A stretch of DNA of 64,000 nucleotides from Dolosigranulum pigrum ATCC 51524 (GCF_000245815.1 NZ_JH601103.1:224428-288427), one strand, 5' to 3'. Positions 1 through 8,694 are shown, numbered from the stretch's first letter. Notes: generated from the sequence alone by a model not told the origin. A program made the numbers and translations.

Positions 1-136
1 ACAAATTGCTCTTATTGCATTACTTTTTTTCGGTAAAATGATGAATATTCTGAGATGATGCAGCAGTTTATTATTTAGTTTATTTGTTTATAAGTTTTGG
101 TGTATAATGAAGCCAACAACGGGAAAGAGGGATATG

Positions 137-457
137 ATGAAGGTACGCGATTGGAGAAGTTTAGGGATTAATTTACTTATCGTAGCACTTATTATTTATG
201 GAGTCCATCTATTAAATATTGTTCACGGCATTGATTTTGTTTATCTAGTCTATATTGTCCCTGGTGTTATCGGGATTACCGGACTCGTACATGGGATTCT
301 CACGCCAAAATATGACAGCCTATTTGGAATAGGTGTCTCACTCATCATGCTACTAGCCTGGCTGGTTTACTTTCCACGCCAATCGTGGCCCATTATTATC
401 GGCTATATGTTTTGGGGATTTATCAGTCATTGGATCGGTTGGCACTTCTCAAAATAA
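137..457 (+). CDS. small four-helix membrane protein, unknown function
   Basis: A 106-residue hydrophobic protein with about four predicted membrane segments (near residues 12-30, 35-55, 63-80 and 85-103) and no soluble domain. I do not recognise the family. The frame opens at an ATG at 107, but that ATG lies inside a TATAAT -10 box (103-108), so it cannot be the start of a transcript made from this promoter. A GAGGG ribosome site at 127-131 sits 5 bases before the ATG at 137, which I take as the start; the ATG at 134 is too close. The -35 is weak. A bidirectional hairpin follows the stop, so the gene is monocistronic. The product should be an integral membrane protein; nothing indicates a substrate. 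Confidence 0.7.
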   Translation: MKVRDWRSLGINLLIVALIIYGVHLLNIVHGIDFVYLVYIVPGVIGITGLVHGILTPKYDSLFGIGVSLIMLLAWLVYFPRQSWPIIIGYMFWGFISHWIGWHFSK

Positions 458-464
458 CTTCATA

Positions 465-512
465 ACAAAAAAGAGCGATGCAGTCTAATAGGACTGTAGC
501 GCTCTCTTTATT
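465..512. terminator. bidirectional rho-independent terminator
   Basis: An imperfect stem (473-485 with 492-504, loop about TAATAG) is flanked by an A-run on the left and a T-rich tract on the right. It can stop both the plus-strand gene before it and the minus-strand miniprotein gene after it. Confidence 0.8.
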
Positions 513-519
513 TGATTGA

Positions 520-660
520 TTAGCGGCGCCCGCGAACAAGATCCACTACGAATGAAATAATAGCCAACACTAGGACAAAGTGAATAAATCCCGCAGCAAT
601 ATTCAACACCAGTCCACCAATCCAAATAACTAATAAAATAAGTGCTAATGTTTTTAACAT
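520..660 (-). CDS. DUF5670 / lmo0937-family membrane miniprotein (46 aa)
   Basis: The 46-residue product starts MLKTLALILLVIWIGGLV, contains two hydrophobic stretches (about residues 3-24 and 26-41) around a short AAGF turn, and ends in basic RGRR. Length, the WIGGLVLN core and the basic tail match the small lmo0937-type membrane proteins common in Firmicutes, often linked to stress or cell-envelope conditions; the precise function is unknown. An excellent AGGAGGGG ribosome site lies 5 bases upstream of the ATG. It ends at the bidirectional terminator at 465-512. Confidence 0.75.
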   Translation of the reverse strand: MLKTLALILLVIWIGGLVLNIAAGFIHFVLVLAIISFVVDLVRGRR

Positions 661-770
661 ACTAACCCCTCCTATCTCTATACAATCATTATAACACGAA
701 AAAACGAATATTAGATAATCAAATTATATTCTGATCAACATAGTAAAAACACCTTTAAACCCCATCTTCA

Positions 771-896
771 CTATCCGACTACATTTTTCATTGATTCCAT
801 TCTATGTTGCACAGGTATCATACGATTATAGTCCATGTTAGCATCCCAAGATGAAGTATTCACCCATTCAATAGTGAGATAATTCACGCCATCTAC
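771..896 (-). pseudogene. possible C-terminal relic of an unknown protein
   Basis: Just beyond the brnQ stop, in another frame, the minus strand reads through about 42 sense codons to a TAG at 771-773. The peptide includes NYLTIEWVNTSSWDANMDYN and is rich in aromatic and charged residues, unlike random translated DNA. There is no start codon with a ribosome site, and the frame overlaps the end of brnQ. It may be the tail of a gene whose 5' part was lost when brnQ came to this position, or chance. I cannot name a family. Confidence 0.25.
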
Positions 897-2227
897 GCGC
901 GATAAACGGTGTGCACTTCATTATGATCTGCCAACTGCTTACCAACTGCAGCATATTTTCCGATCAGACCAAAGACAATCCCTAAAATAATAGCCGGCAT
1001 CACCCAGGCTAAGCCAATACTCGCTAACGGAATCCAGTGATCTAACCACTGACTAAAGCCTGTCCAGCCCAACAATCGACTGGCCACTTCGATTATACTC
1101 ATCAATAGTACCCCTGTCACTGCCCCGATATAAGTCATATCATATATAATGAACTGATCGACCGCTGACAATAGAACCAATGTAATCATAACCGGATAAA
1201 TGACTTCCAAGATCGGCCCTGCATAAATAATAATCTCATCTACCGTAAATAAAGAAATTAAGAAGCTGACAACTAGCGACCATAGCACAATTGCTTTATA
1301 ACTCAACCGACCGTTCGAAATGGAATGGAAAAAATCCCCACACGTCGCTGTTAAACCGACTGAAGTAGTCAAACAAGCCAATGTCACGATCAAGGCAATC
1401 AAGACCGCTCCCATTCCCCCAAAAACTTGCAAAAATGAACCCAATAAAATTTCTACACGAGTCACACTAGCCGGGAAGTGACTTCCCATCGTAGCCCCAA
1501 TATAAGTCAATCCACTGTAGACAAAGATCAACAAAGCTAATGCAATATAGCCGGCTTTTTTAACCATATGATAGCTCTGCTCGGGATGACCATAACCCCG
1601 TCGAACAAAATCTGTCACAACAATTCCAGCCATCAGCGGCGCCGCTAGTGCATCCATCGTCTGATAACCTTCCATAAACCCACGAATAAATTGATTCCCC
1701 TCAACAATTGGTGCACTCAACTCACCTGGAGGATTGAACACCACGCGTATAATAAAGATAGCTAAGGTGATTAACAACATCGGCGTCAAAAAGTTCCCAA
1801 TAAAATCTATCACACGTCCTTCATTGAATACAAAATACATCGTTAAGCTGAAAAAGATGATCGACGTCCATACCGGAGAAATACCGGGAAAATTCGGTGC
1901 AATAGCAATCTCATGTACAGTAGCAGCCGTCCTCGGAACAGCGACAAGTGACGTAATTAACAAAATAGTCAACACCCCAAGTCCCTTGGCAAAATTCACT
2001 CCTACCCGGCGACCAATATCATCAATCCGCCCACCTAATTTTGTCGTCACCACAACGGTTAAAATAGCAAGGAACGGATCGGTTAATAAGAAACCTCCCG
2101 TTGCACTGAGCCAATCACGTCCCGCTGAAAACCCTAAATACGGCGGAAAAATTAAATTCCCTGCCCCAAAAAATATAGCAAACAGAGCAAACCCCACTGT
2201 CATACTATCACGATATTGTCGCTTCAT
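893..2227 (-). CDS. brnQ: branched-chain amino acid:cation symporter BrnQ
   Basis: A 444-residue polytopic protein of the LIVCS family, which imports leucine, isoleucine and valine with Na+ or H+. The N-terminal signature FALFAIFFGAGNLIFPPYLG is diagnostic, and about 12 membrane segments fill the chain, as expected for the usual 430-460 residues. Start choice: AAAGGGG lies 5 bases before the ATG at 2227. An in-frame ATG at 2263 also has a GAGGAAG site and would add 12 residues that family members lack. No partner genes are adjacent. Import of branched-chain amino acids would fit a lactic-type organism with limited amino acid synthesis. Confidence 0.92.
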   Translation of the reverse strand: MKRQYRDSMTVGFALFAIFFGAGNLIFPPYLGFSAGRDWLSATGGFLLTDPFLAILTVVVTTKLGGRIDDIGRRVGVNFAKGLGVLTILLITSLVAVPRTAATVHEIAIAPNFPGISPVWTSIIFFSLTMYFVFNEGRVIDFIGNFLTPMLLITLAIFIIRVVFNPPGELSAPIVEGNQFIRGFMEGYQTMDALAAPLMAGIVVTDFVRRGYGHPEQSYHMVKKAGYIALALLIFVYSGLTYIGATMGSHFPASVTRVEILLGSFLQVFGGMGAVLIALIVTLACLTTSVGLTATCGDFFHSISNGRLSYKAIVLWSLVVSFLISLFTVDEIIIYAGPILEVIYPVMITLVLLSAVDQFIIYDMTYIGAVTGVLLMSIIEVASRLLGWTGFSQWLDHWIPLASIGLAWVMPAIILGIVFGLIGKYAAVGKQLADHNEVHTVYRA

Positions 2228-2404
2228 CATAACCCCTTTCCGGATAATTACTCCAGCAACCATCCTACTTCCTCATTAACTCAACAACTATGTACAAAAA
2301 ACTAAATCATGTAAATCCGCATACTCCGTATCTATTACAAGACCAGCTGACACAACAGCATTTTATTATTTTATATTTTTTTCATTATAAATTCAACTGG
2401 TTTT

Positions 2405-2441
2405 TTCAGAAATAAAAATAGCCCCGGCTGAAGGGCTATTT
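2405..2441 (-). terminator. rho-independent terminator of the surface-protein gene
   Basis: A perfect 9-bp stem AAATAGCCC/GGGCTATTT (2416-2424 with 2433-2441) is followed on the minus strand by a T-rich run. It lies 70 bases after the anchored-protein gene. Confidence 0.8.
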
Positions 2442-2454
2442 CAAGCTATGTAGA

Positions 2455-2519
2455 GAAGAAGGACATGGGGTTCCTTCTTCATAGATTAAAACTTCAATTA
2501 GAGACTAATGAATTAGTCT
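2455..2519. repeat. two further hairpins after the surface-protein gene
   Basis: GAAGAAGGA/TCCTTCTTC (2455-2463 with 2472-2480, 8-base loop) and AGACTAAT/ATTAGTCT (2502-2509 with 2512-2519), the latter overlapping the stop codon. Neither has a clear minus-strand T-run; they could protect the 3' end of the message. With the terminator this makes three stacked hairpins. Confidence 0.5.
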
Positions 2520-3997
2520 TTTTTGAATTTTTTGACACCGAGACCTGCTAGAATAGTTGATAAACCAACAGCGCCTAATGCCCAAGCACCTGTTGCCGTG
2601 TCTGGTAGACATTCACCACGTGCTTCTTGTTTTTGAGTATCTTGTTGTTTGTCTTGCGCTTGTTTTTGTCCATCATTTTGTTGTTGTTTGTCTTGGGCTT
2701 GTTTTTGACGTTCAACTTCTTCGTAGTGACGTTTTTGGTAGTGATAAAAAGCTGTTTCAGCTCCACTAACATTTTCTAGTTTTAAGTCATTGATCACTTC
2801 AATTAACTGTTTCTTGGCACTCTCTGTTAAGTCTGATGCTTCTACTCGAGCTAATAAATCTTTACGTTTTGCTACTAACTCTGAATCTTGTTTATCTGAT
2901 TGAACAGATCCTTGTTTGTCAGCCCCTTTAGGTAAGCCGAATTTTTCGATGTAAGCTTGTTTCTTCGCTTCACTCCAGTTAATTGGGAAACCATTTTTAT
3001 CGAATGATGATGCGTGACCACCTAAAGGTAATTCCTCTAATGGACGTAAATCATCAAATGATTCTTCTTTTTTCTCTTCAAACTTTTTATCGTCTTCTTT
3101 TGGTTCTTCTTTCGCAGGAGCTTCTTGTTTTTGTTCTTCTTTCTTATCTGTTGCTGGCTTTTCTTTCGCAGGTGTTTCTGCTTGTTGCTCTTCTTGCTTG
3201 TCTGCGGCTGGCTTTTCTTCATCTACTTTATCAGCAGGCTGTTCAGGTTCTGGTGTTTTCTCCGGTTCTTTCTCTTCTTCAGGGGCCGGTTCTGGCGTTA
3301 CTTCTGGTTCTTGAGGTTCTTCCGGAGTCGGTGTTTCAACTTCTGGTTCTTCCGAAGCTTCTTCGGTTTCTTTTAAATCTTTATGAGCTTTACCATCTTT
3401 AACTGTAAATGTAAAAGTATCTGCAAATTTTTGGTTATTATCTTGTTCATCTGCTTGACCTTCGATAGTAATAGTATAGATCCCATCTGGATATTCTCTA
3501 ATTCTTTGGACAACAATTTGATGCTGTAAGTTATCAATTGATTTGAATTCACCATCATCCATACGCTGTCCATTTGAGTTAGTAATTAGGTAAGTTCCCG
3601 TTAACTCTTTAACTCGCCAATCAAGATTTATATAAACACGTATATAGCTACTTAGAACATTCCCACCAGCATTACTGCTCAAGTTCAATCCTAATACTTC
3701 TTCCGGTTGTGTAATTGTTTTATCTTGTTCTACTTCTGCCACTTCTTCTGCTGCACGTGTGCTAACTTCCTCAGTCGCTTCAGTCACTGTTTCTTCTTCA
3801 GGTGCTGTTTCTACTGCTTCAGATTCGATGCCTTCAAGGAATCCATCAACATCAAAGTCTTCAACAACCTCTTCTCCCTCTTCTGCATTCACATCAGCTT
3901 CTTCTGCTGCAGCACTGTCAACAGCTAATGCCGCTGATAACGCAAGAGCTGCGGCAGATAATCCTAACTTCTTAAGTAATTGACTGTATTTGTTCAT
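2513..3997 (-). CDS. sortase-anchored surface protein with LPDTATGAW signal
   Basis: The 494-residue secreted protein has a signal peptide at about 1-31 (KKLGLSAAALALSAALAVDS, cleavage near AAA-EE), a very acidic stretch at 32-95, and a likely beta-sandwich domain at about 100-200. A Pro/Glu/Lys-rich wall-spanning region covers 205-320, a helical, Gln/Lys-rich segment 335-460, and the C-terminal sorting signal follows. The signal is LPDTATGAW, a hydrophobic stretch and a KKFKKD tail. The canonical LPXTG has Ala in place of Gly, so it is an LPXTA-type site. AGGGGG lies 9 bases before the ATG. The function of the folded domain is unknown; an adhesin or wall-binding role is inference. A T18 tract lies about 135 bases upstream of the start. 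Confidence 0.85.
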   Translation of the reverse strand: MNKYSQLLKKLGLSAAALALSAALAVDSAAAEEADVNAEEGEEVVEDFDVDGFLEGIESEAVETAPEEETVTEATEEVSTRAAEEVAEVEQDKTITQPEEVLGLNLSSNAGGNVLSSYIRVYINLDWRVKELTGTYLITNSNGQRMDDGEFKSIDNLQHQIVVQRIREYPDGIYTITIEGQADEQDNNQKFADTFTFTVKDGKAHKDLKETEEASEEPEVETPTPEEPQEPEVTPEPAPEEEKEPEKTPEPEQPADKVDEEKPAADKQEEQQAETPAKEKPATDKKEEQKQEAPAKEEPKEDDKKFEEKKEESFDDLRPLEELPLGGHASSFDKNGFPINWSEAKKQAYIEKFGLPKGADKQGSVQSDKQDSELVAKRKDLLARVEASDLTESAKKQLIEVINDLKLENVSGAETAFYHYQKRHYEEVERQKQAQDKQQQNDGQKQAQDKQQDTQKQEARGECLPDTATGAWALGAVGLSTILAGLGVKKFKKD

Positions 3998-4131
3998 TTA
4001 ATTTCCCCCTAAATCTTTTTATTGTGATTGTAATGCCGCCCCATGTCCAATAAATCTCACAATCTACTCATGCACTCACAAATTGCATACTTTCGGTCAT
4101 TACCATCAGATTGCTACCGACACCTTACCAG

Positions 4132-4149
4132 AAAAAAAAAAAAAAAAAA
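4132..4149. repeat. A18 homopolymer tract upstream of the surface-protein gene
   Basis: Eighteen consecutive A (T18 on the coding strand of the adjacent surface protein) about 135 bases upstream of its ATG. The rest of the 303-base gap 3998-4300 is AT-rich, without a gene I can support. Tracts of this length slip during replication and are a known basis for promoter phase variation in other bacteria. Confidence 0.8.
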
Positions 4150-4260
4150 CAAGTCTTTTTCACAAAAAATTCAATATCACCTTGATAATCTATTCATTAA
4201 TAGCTTATTATTGAATTTCCTTTAAAAATACCTTTCAATAAAATCAATATTGTTTAACAA

Positions 4261-4290
4261 TTCAAAAAAGCCCTAGCTTTTGCTAGGACT
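4261..4290 (-). terminator. terminator of the ABC exporter operon
   Basis: Nine-base stem AGTCCTAGC/GCTAGGGCT with an AAAA loop, followed on the minus strand by TTTTTT; it closes the TetR-ABC-ABC operon. Confidence 0.88.
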
Positions 4291-4300
4291 CTTGTGTATT

Positions 4301-6175
4301 TTAACTATTCCAACCGAGGTTATCGGCGGCTTCATCGATGTTGGAGAATTGGGCGTTGTACAAGCCGGCGTAGAAGCCGTCTTGAGCTAATAATTCATCG
4401 TGGGTGCCCGTTTCGATAACATCCCCTTGATTCATCACAATAATCTTATCGGCATCTTGAATCGTACTCAAACGGTGTGCAATGACGAAACTGGTTCGTT
4501 CAGCTAAGATGTTATTCATCGCTTCTTGGATCAAGGTTTCGGTTCGTGTATCGACACTGGAGGTCGCTTCATCCAGAATTAATATCTCAGGATCAGCTAG
4601 AAATGCTCGGGCAATCGTAATGAGCTGGCGCTGTCCTTGCGATAAGTTACTGCCTTCCTCATTAATAATCGTCTCATACCCATGAGGAAGTCGGCGCACG
4701 AAACTATCAACGCGGGCGGCTTTCGACGCTTCCAGAATCGCTTCATCATCGTCAGCCTTATCATCATTCCCGTAAGCGATGTTCTCCCAGATCGTGCCGT
4801 TAAATAGCCACGTATCCTGCAGTACCATCGAGAAGCGCTCGCGTAATTGCTCACGCGGAATATTACGAATATCGGTGCCTTCTAAGTAAATTCCGCCACC
4901 ACTTACATCGTAGAAGCGTTCCAGCAAGTTAATCAACGTCGATTTCCCAGCACCGGTTGGACCGACAATCGCAACCATCTCACCGGGATGAACTTGCAAG
5001 TTGAAGTCTGTCATCAACAATGAATCTTCCGGTTCATCACCATAGCCGAACTGAACGCCGTCGAACTCAACTTTGTACGGCGAATTCGGCTTATTCTGAA
5101 CATGGACCACTTCATCATCCATCGCATCTTCATCGATAATCTCAAAGATTCGCTCGGCTGAGGCAATCGTGACTTGAACGGTATTCGAGAGTTGCGCAAA
5201 AAATCGAACGGGTTGGGCGAATTGGTTCACGTAATCCATGAACGCTTGCACGTGCCCGATCGAAATCGTCCCATTAATCACTCCCCATCCACCGATAATG
5301 CCAATACCGAAGTACCCAATATCGCGGGCAAAACTCACTAGTGGCATCATTGTTCCGGCTAAGAACTGCGCTTTCCATGAAGCTTCATTCAGCTTAGCAC
5401 TGCGCTCAAGGAACTTATCGATTTCATCTTCTTCCTTGTTATACGTCTTAATAATTGTATGTCCCGAGTAGGCTTCTTCCACTTGATCGGTCAATTTCCC
5501 CAATTCACGCTGCTGATTCGAAAATTGCCGTTGGGATTTAGGCGCAATGTAGTAGATTAACAGTGCACTGATCGGAGTCGTCACAACTACAACCGTCGCT
5601 AAAATCCAGTTCACCATATACATAATGACTAGGACCCCAACAAACATAATTACCCCATTCATCAACTGAATTAAGGATTGTTGCAAGGTGTTGGCAATTT
5701 GATCCACATCATTGACAGCTCGTGACATAATATCACCGTTCCCGTGTGTATCAAAGTATTCAATCGGTAGTTCACTGATTTTTTGCTTAAGATCCTTACG
5801 TAAGTGATAGACCGTTCGTTGTGAACTTCGCGCTAGAATGAAACTCTGGAAGAAGCGTAATATGGCTTGAATAACGTAGAGAATAATCAAGGTTAGAATG
5901 ATCTCTTTAATCAAGTCAAAGTTAATCGGAATGCCATCCAATACTTCGCCGGCTGCTCGTAATTCACGGGCTTCTTGGATCGCACGGTAGACTTCATCCG
6001 TCGCGCGTCCTAAGTAACTCGGGGCGAGTGCTCCTAAAATAATGGCCCCAGCTGACATGAGAACCGCAAAGGACAGCCCCCATGCACGTTTGAACATATA
6101 TTGCAACAAGCGCAGAACCGTTCCCCAGAAGTTATGGGCTTTTCGGCGGCGCTTATGTTGGGCAGATGCTGGCAT
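4301..6175 (-). CDS. heterodimeric multidrug ABC exporter, LmrD/BmrD-type half
   Basis: A 624-residue fused permease-ATPase: six membrane helices at about 30-340, then a nucleotide-binding domain with Walker A GPTGAGKSTLINLL, signature LSQGQRQL, Walker B ILILDEATSSVD with the catalytic Glu, and the His switch in VIAHRLST. This is the catalytically complete partner of the upstream gene. Its ATG overlaps the upstream stop by one base (TAATG), so translation is coupled. Family knowledge (LmrCD, BmrCD, PatAB) points to efflux of hydrophobic drugs or lipids; the substrate is not visible here. It is controlled by the TetR gene at the head of the operon. Confidence 0.9.
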   Translation of the reverse strand: MPASAQHKRRRKAHNFWGTVLRLLQYMFKRAWGLSFAVLMSAGAIILGALAPSYLGRATDEVYRAIQEARELRAAGEVLDGIPINFDLIKEIILTLIILYVIQAILRFFQSFILARSSQRTVYHLRKDLKQKISELPIEYFDTHGNGDIMSRAVNDVDQIANTLQQSLIQLMNGVIMFVGVLVIMYMVNWILATVVVVTTPISALLIYYIAPKSQRQFSNQQRELGKLTDQVEEAYSGHTIIKTYNKEEDEIDKFLERSAKLNEASWKAQFLAGTMMPLVSFARDIGYFGIGIIGGWGVINGTISIGHVQAFMDYVNQFAQPVRFFAQLSNTVQVTIASAERIFEIIDEDAMDDEVVHVQNKPNSPYKVEFDGVQFGYGDEPEDSLLMTDFNLQVHPGEMVAIVGPTGAGKSTLINLLERFYDVSGGGIYLEGTDIRNIPREQLRERFSMVLQDTWLFNGTIWENIAYGNDDKADDDEAILEASKAARVDSFVRRLPHGYETIINEEGSNLSQGQRQLITIARAFLADPEILILDEATSSVDTRTETLIQEAMNNILAERTSFVIAHRLSTIQDADKIIVMNQGDVIETGTHDELLAQDGFYAGLYNAQFSNIDEAADNLGWNS

Positions 6176-7893
6176 TATAATTCCTCTCCTTTCATCTGTG
6201 AATTCATAATCTCTTGGTACACATCATTGGTCGCTTTTAATTCTTCGTGTGTGCCACGGCCGACCATACGTCCATCGTCCAAGACAACGATCGTATCGGC
6301 ATCCGCCACCGTACTGATGCGCTGGGCAATAATAATAACGACCTTATCTTCAGTCACGGACTTCAAGGCGGCTCGCAAGTTGGCATCTGTCTTGAAGTCC
6401 AAGGCAGAGAAGGAATCATCGAAGACCAAAATATCCGCATCTGTCACTAAGGCACGGGCAATGCTCAATCGTTGGCGCTGTCCACCAGAGAAGTTCCCGC
6501 CACCATGTTCGACTTTACTATCCAAGCCAGCGTTTAATTCACGGACAAAGTTAGCTCCCTGGGCAATCTCCAAGGCTTCCCATATATCGGCATCCGTTGC
6601 ATCAGGCTTCCCATATGTTAAGTTATCGCGAATGGTACCGGAGAATAAGACTGCATCTTGGGGCGCAAAGCCAATTTTATGGCGCAAATCACGCTGACGA
6701 ACTTCTCGAATATCAATACCGTTCACAGCCACCGATCCGTCTGTCACATCATACATTCTGACCAACAAGTTGGCTAACGTACTTTTCCCAGCTCCTGTTC
6801 CACCGATAACTGCCAGTGTTTCCCCAGTATCAATCTGAAAGTCAATCTGATCGAGCGCTAACTTCTCCGCTCCCGGATAACGGAAGTCAACTTGATCATA
6901 AGTCACTTGAACTGGCCCATCAGGAATTGTGACCGGCTCCTTCGCATCTTCAATGGTAGATTCCGTGTTAATAACTTCCATGACTCGCTCAGCAGCAATA
7001 CTCCCGCGCGGTAAGAAGGCCAAGACACTTGCAATCAGCATAATACCGACAATAATAAGGGACGCATAGGTTAAGAATGCCACCATATTCCCCACTTGCA
7101 TGACTTCTTGACCTACTAATTGCGCTCCGAACCATATAATTAAAATACTCGTCGCACTCCCCACTAAGAGCAATGTTGGCATAAAAAAGGCCGCCACCGT
7201 TTGTCCCTTAATCGACGTCTCCATAAAGTCTTCATTTGCCTCATCGAAGCGGTCAATCTCGTATTGATCCTTCTTAAAGGCTCGTACAACCCGAACCCCG
7301 GTCAATCCTTCACGGAAAATACGGTTCAATACATCTGTCTTCTTCTGCAGAGACCGGAAAATTGGATGAGCTTTTTTCAGAATAAAGCCAATCGCCAGAA
7401 TAAGAACCGGAATTGTAATAATAAAGACTGCCGCTAAGCGCGGTTCACGAATGAGCGCCATAATGGAAGCACCGATAATTAACATCGGATCTAGCCCCAG
7501 CATATAGATCATATGATACATCACAAATTGAATCTGCATCGTATCATTGCTAGACCGGGTAATTAGCGAAGACGTCCCGAAGCCATCCAAATCTTCATTG
7601 GTAAAGTTCACAATCTTCTTAAAGATTTTGTTACGCAAGGTTTGGCCTAAGCGCTGACTCTCTGTCGCGGTAAAGTAGACCCCAACAATCGCTCCCGCAA
7701 TCGCCAATAGCGTCACTCCAATCATAATGAGTCCTTGATTGACAATATATTGCATATCTCCTTCAACAACACCATAATCAATAATATTAGCCGTCAACGT
7801 CGGAATCGCTAGCATTCCAACTACGCGGAAAGCTGCAAAAAATATCGCCAACGCCACACGTTTTAAATTCATTTCTTTAAATAATTGAAACAT
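6175..7893 (-). CDS. heterodimeric multidrug ABC exporter, LmrC/BmrC-type half
   Basis: A 572-residue permease-ATPase with six N-terminal helices and an ATPase domain containing Walker A GGTGAGKSTLANLL and signature FSGGQRQRLSIARAL. The Walker B is ILVFDDSFSALD, with Asp where the catalytic Glu should be, and the switch His is replaced by Gln (IIAQRIST). Those two changes mark the non-catalytic half-site of heterodimeric exporters, so this protein should pair with the next gene product. The start lies 4 bases after the tetR stop; the ribosome site GGAGAGGGAG is inside the end of tetR. Confidence 0.9.
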   Translation of the reverse strand: MFQLFKEMNLKRVALAIFFAAFRVVGMLAIPTLTANIIDYGVVEGDMQYIVNQGLIMIGVTLLAIAGAIVGVYFTATESQRLGQTLRNKIFKKIVNFTNEDLDGFGTSSLITRSSNDTMQIQFVMYHMIYMLGLDPMLIIGASIMALIREPRLAAVFIITIPVLILAIGFILKKAHPIFRSLQKKTDVLNRIFREGLTGVRVVRAFKKDQYEIDRFDEANEDFMETSIKGQTVAAFFMPTLLLVGSATSILIIWFGAQLVGQEVMQVGNMVAFLTYASLIIVGIMLIASVLAFLPRGSIAAERVMEVINTESTIEDAKEPVTIPDGPVQVTYDQVDFRYPGAEKLALDQIDFQIDTGETLAVIGGTGAGKSTLANLLVRMYDVTDGSVAVNGIDIREVRQRDLRHKIGFAPQDAVLFSGTIRDNLTYGKPDATDADIWEALEIAQGANFVRELNAGLDSKVEHGGGNFSGGQRQRLSIARALVTDADILVFDDSFSALDFKTDANLRAALKSVTEDKVVIIIAQRISTVADADTIVVLDDGRMVGRGTHEELKATNDVYQEIMNSQMKGEEL

Positions 7894-7897
7894 CTAC

Positions 7898-8524
7898 TCA
7901 CTCCCTCTCCATATCCTGTGGTGAATGATTCTTCAACCCATCAAACAGCCAATCCAACTGCCGCTTAAACTGCGCATTCGTCTGCTCGATCGACCATTCT
8001 TGCCAGAATCCCTCCATAATCGTCTGGTTCAACAACTTATGTAAAAATTCAAACACATCTTCCACCTCAGTCTGATCCACCACTAAATCAGCCACACTCA
8101 CCACATCCACTAATTTTTCTTGTTTATCATTTTCGAACAAAATATCAATACTCTGCTTGTTCAACTGATAATTCATATTCAAGTACAACTGCTCGAAGAA
8201 GCCAAACTTCGGACTCTCTAAAATCGCCCGAATATAATACTCGCTGAACGCCAAGTATCCCGCATAGAAGTCACCCGCATGCTCGCGAAACTTCGCTACC
8301 ATCAATTCATGATAATTCCGCTTAAACTTCCGAATCAAATAACAATACAAATCCATCTTATGTTCAAAATATTGATAAAAACTTCCGCGCGAAATATCGG
8401 CATGCTGGATAATCTTCGCAATGGACACCTCACTAAACGGCAGCTGCGAGAATTCCTTCATCGCTCCTTGTATAATACGTTCTTGTTTATCTTTTGGTAA
8501 ATTAAAAAAAGTTTGTGTCGGCAC
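7898..8524 (-). CDS. TetR/AcrR-family repressor of the ABC exporter
   Basis: A 208-residue protein with the TetR N-terminal helix-turn-helix (about residues 8-55: KQERIIQGAMKEF, then ISRGSFYQYF as the recognition region) and a variable all-helical ligand domain. It is the first gene of a three-gene operon with the two exporter halves. Two near-identical dyads flank or fill the promoter, so autoregulation with derepression by an exporter substrate is the simple model. That model is inference; the DNA-binding family call is firm. Confidence 0.9.
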   Translation of the reverse strand: MPTQTFFNLPKDKQERIIQGAMKEFSQLPFSEVSIAKIIQHADISRGSFYQYFEHKMDLYCYLIRKFKRNYHELMVAKFREHAGDFYAGYLAFSEYYIRAILESPKFGFFEQLYLNMNYQLNKQSIDILFENDKQEKLVDVVSVADLVVDQTEVEDVFEFLHKLLNQTIMEGFWQEWSIEQTNAQFKRQLDWLFDGLKNHSPQDMERE

Positions 8525-8581
8525 CTATTCTTCCTCCTTCACGTCATCATATCTATCCTTTTATTGTTAATCCGTTCACTA

Positions 8582-8642
8582 TGACAACCTGTCACAATTT
8601 AATCGCATTATCCATTATAAATGACACCCTGTCACTTTTCAA
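8582..8642 (-). promoter_or_regulatory. tetR-ABC promoter with two TGACA-N3-TGTCA operators
   Basis: A near-consensus promoter on the minus strand has -35 TTGAAA (8637-8642), a 17-base spacer and -10 TATAAT (8614-8619). Operator TGACACCCTGTCA (8622-8634) fills the spacer. A second copy, TGACAACCTGTCA (8582-8594), lies just after the expected start of transcription. Their centres are 40 bases apart. Position and symmetry fit binding by a TetR dimer and repression of the operon. Confidence 0.85.
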
Positions 8643-8694
8643 CCCATAAAATTATAAAAACGCTTCTTTATTTTAAGGGTGGATCTCAAAAAAG

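Noticed and set aside
1734..2279. 181-codon open frame antisense to brnQ
   Set aside because: It lies fully opposite brnQ, has no ribosome site, and its composition reflects the complementary codons of a membrane protein.
3125..3376. Long open frames antisense to the Pro/Glu/Lys-rich region of the anchored protein
   Set aside because: They arise from low-complexity codon repetition on the other strand and have no start signals.
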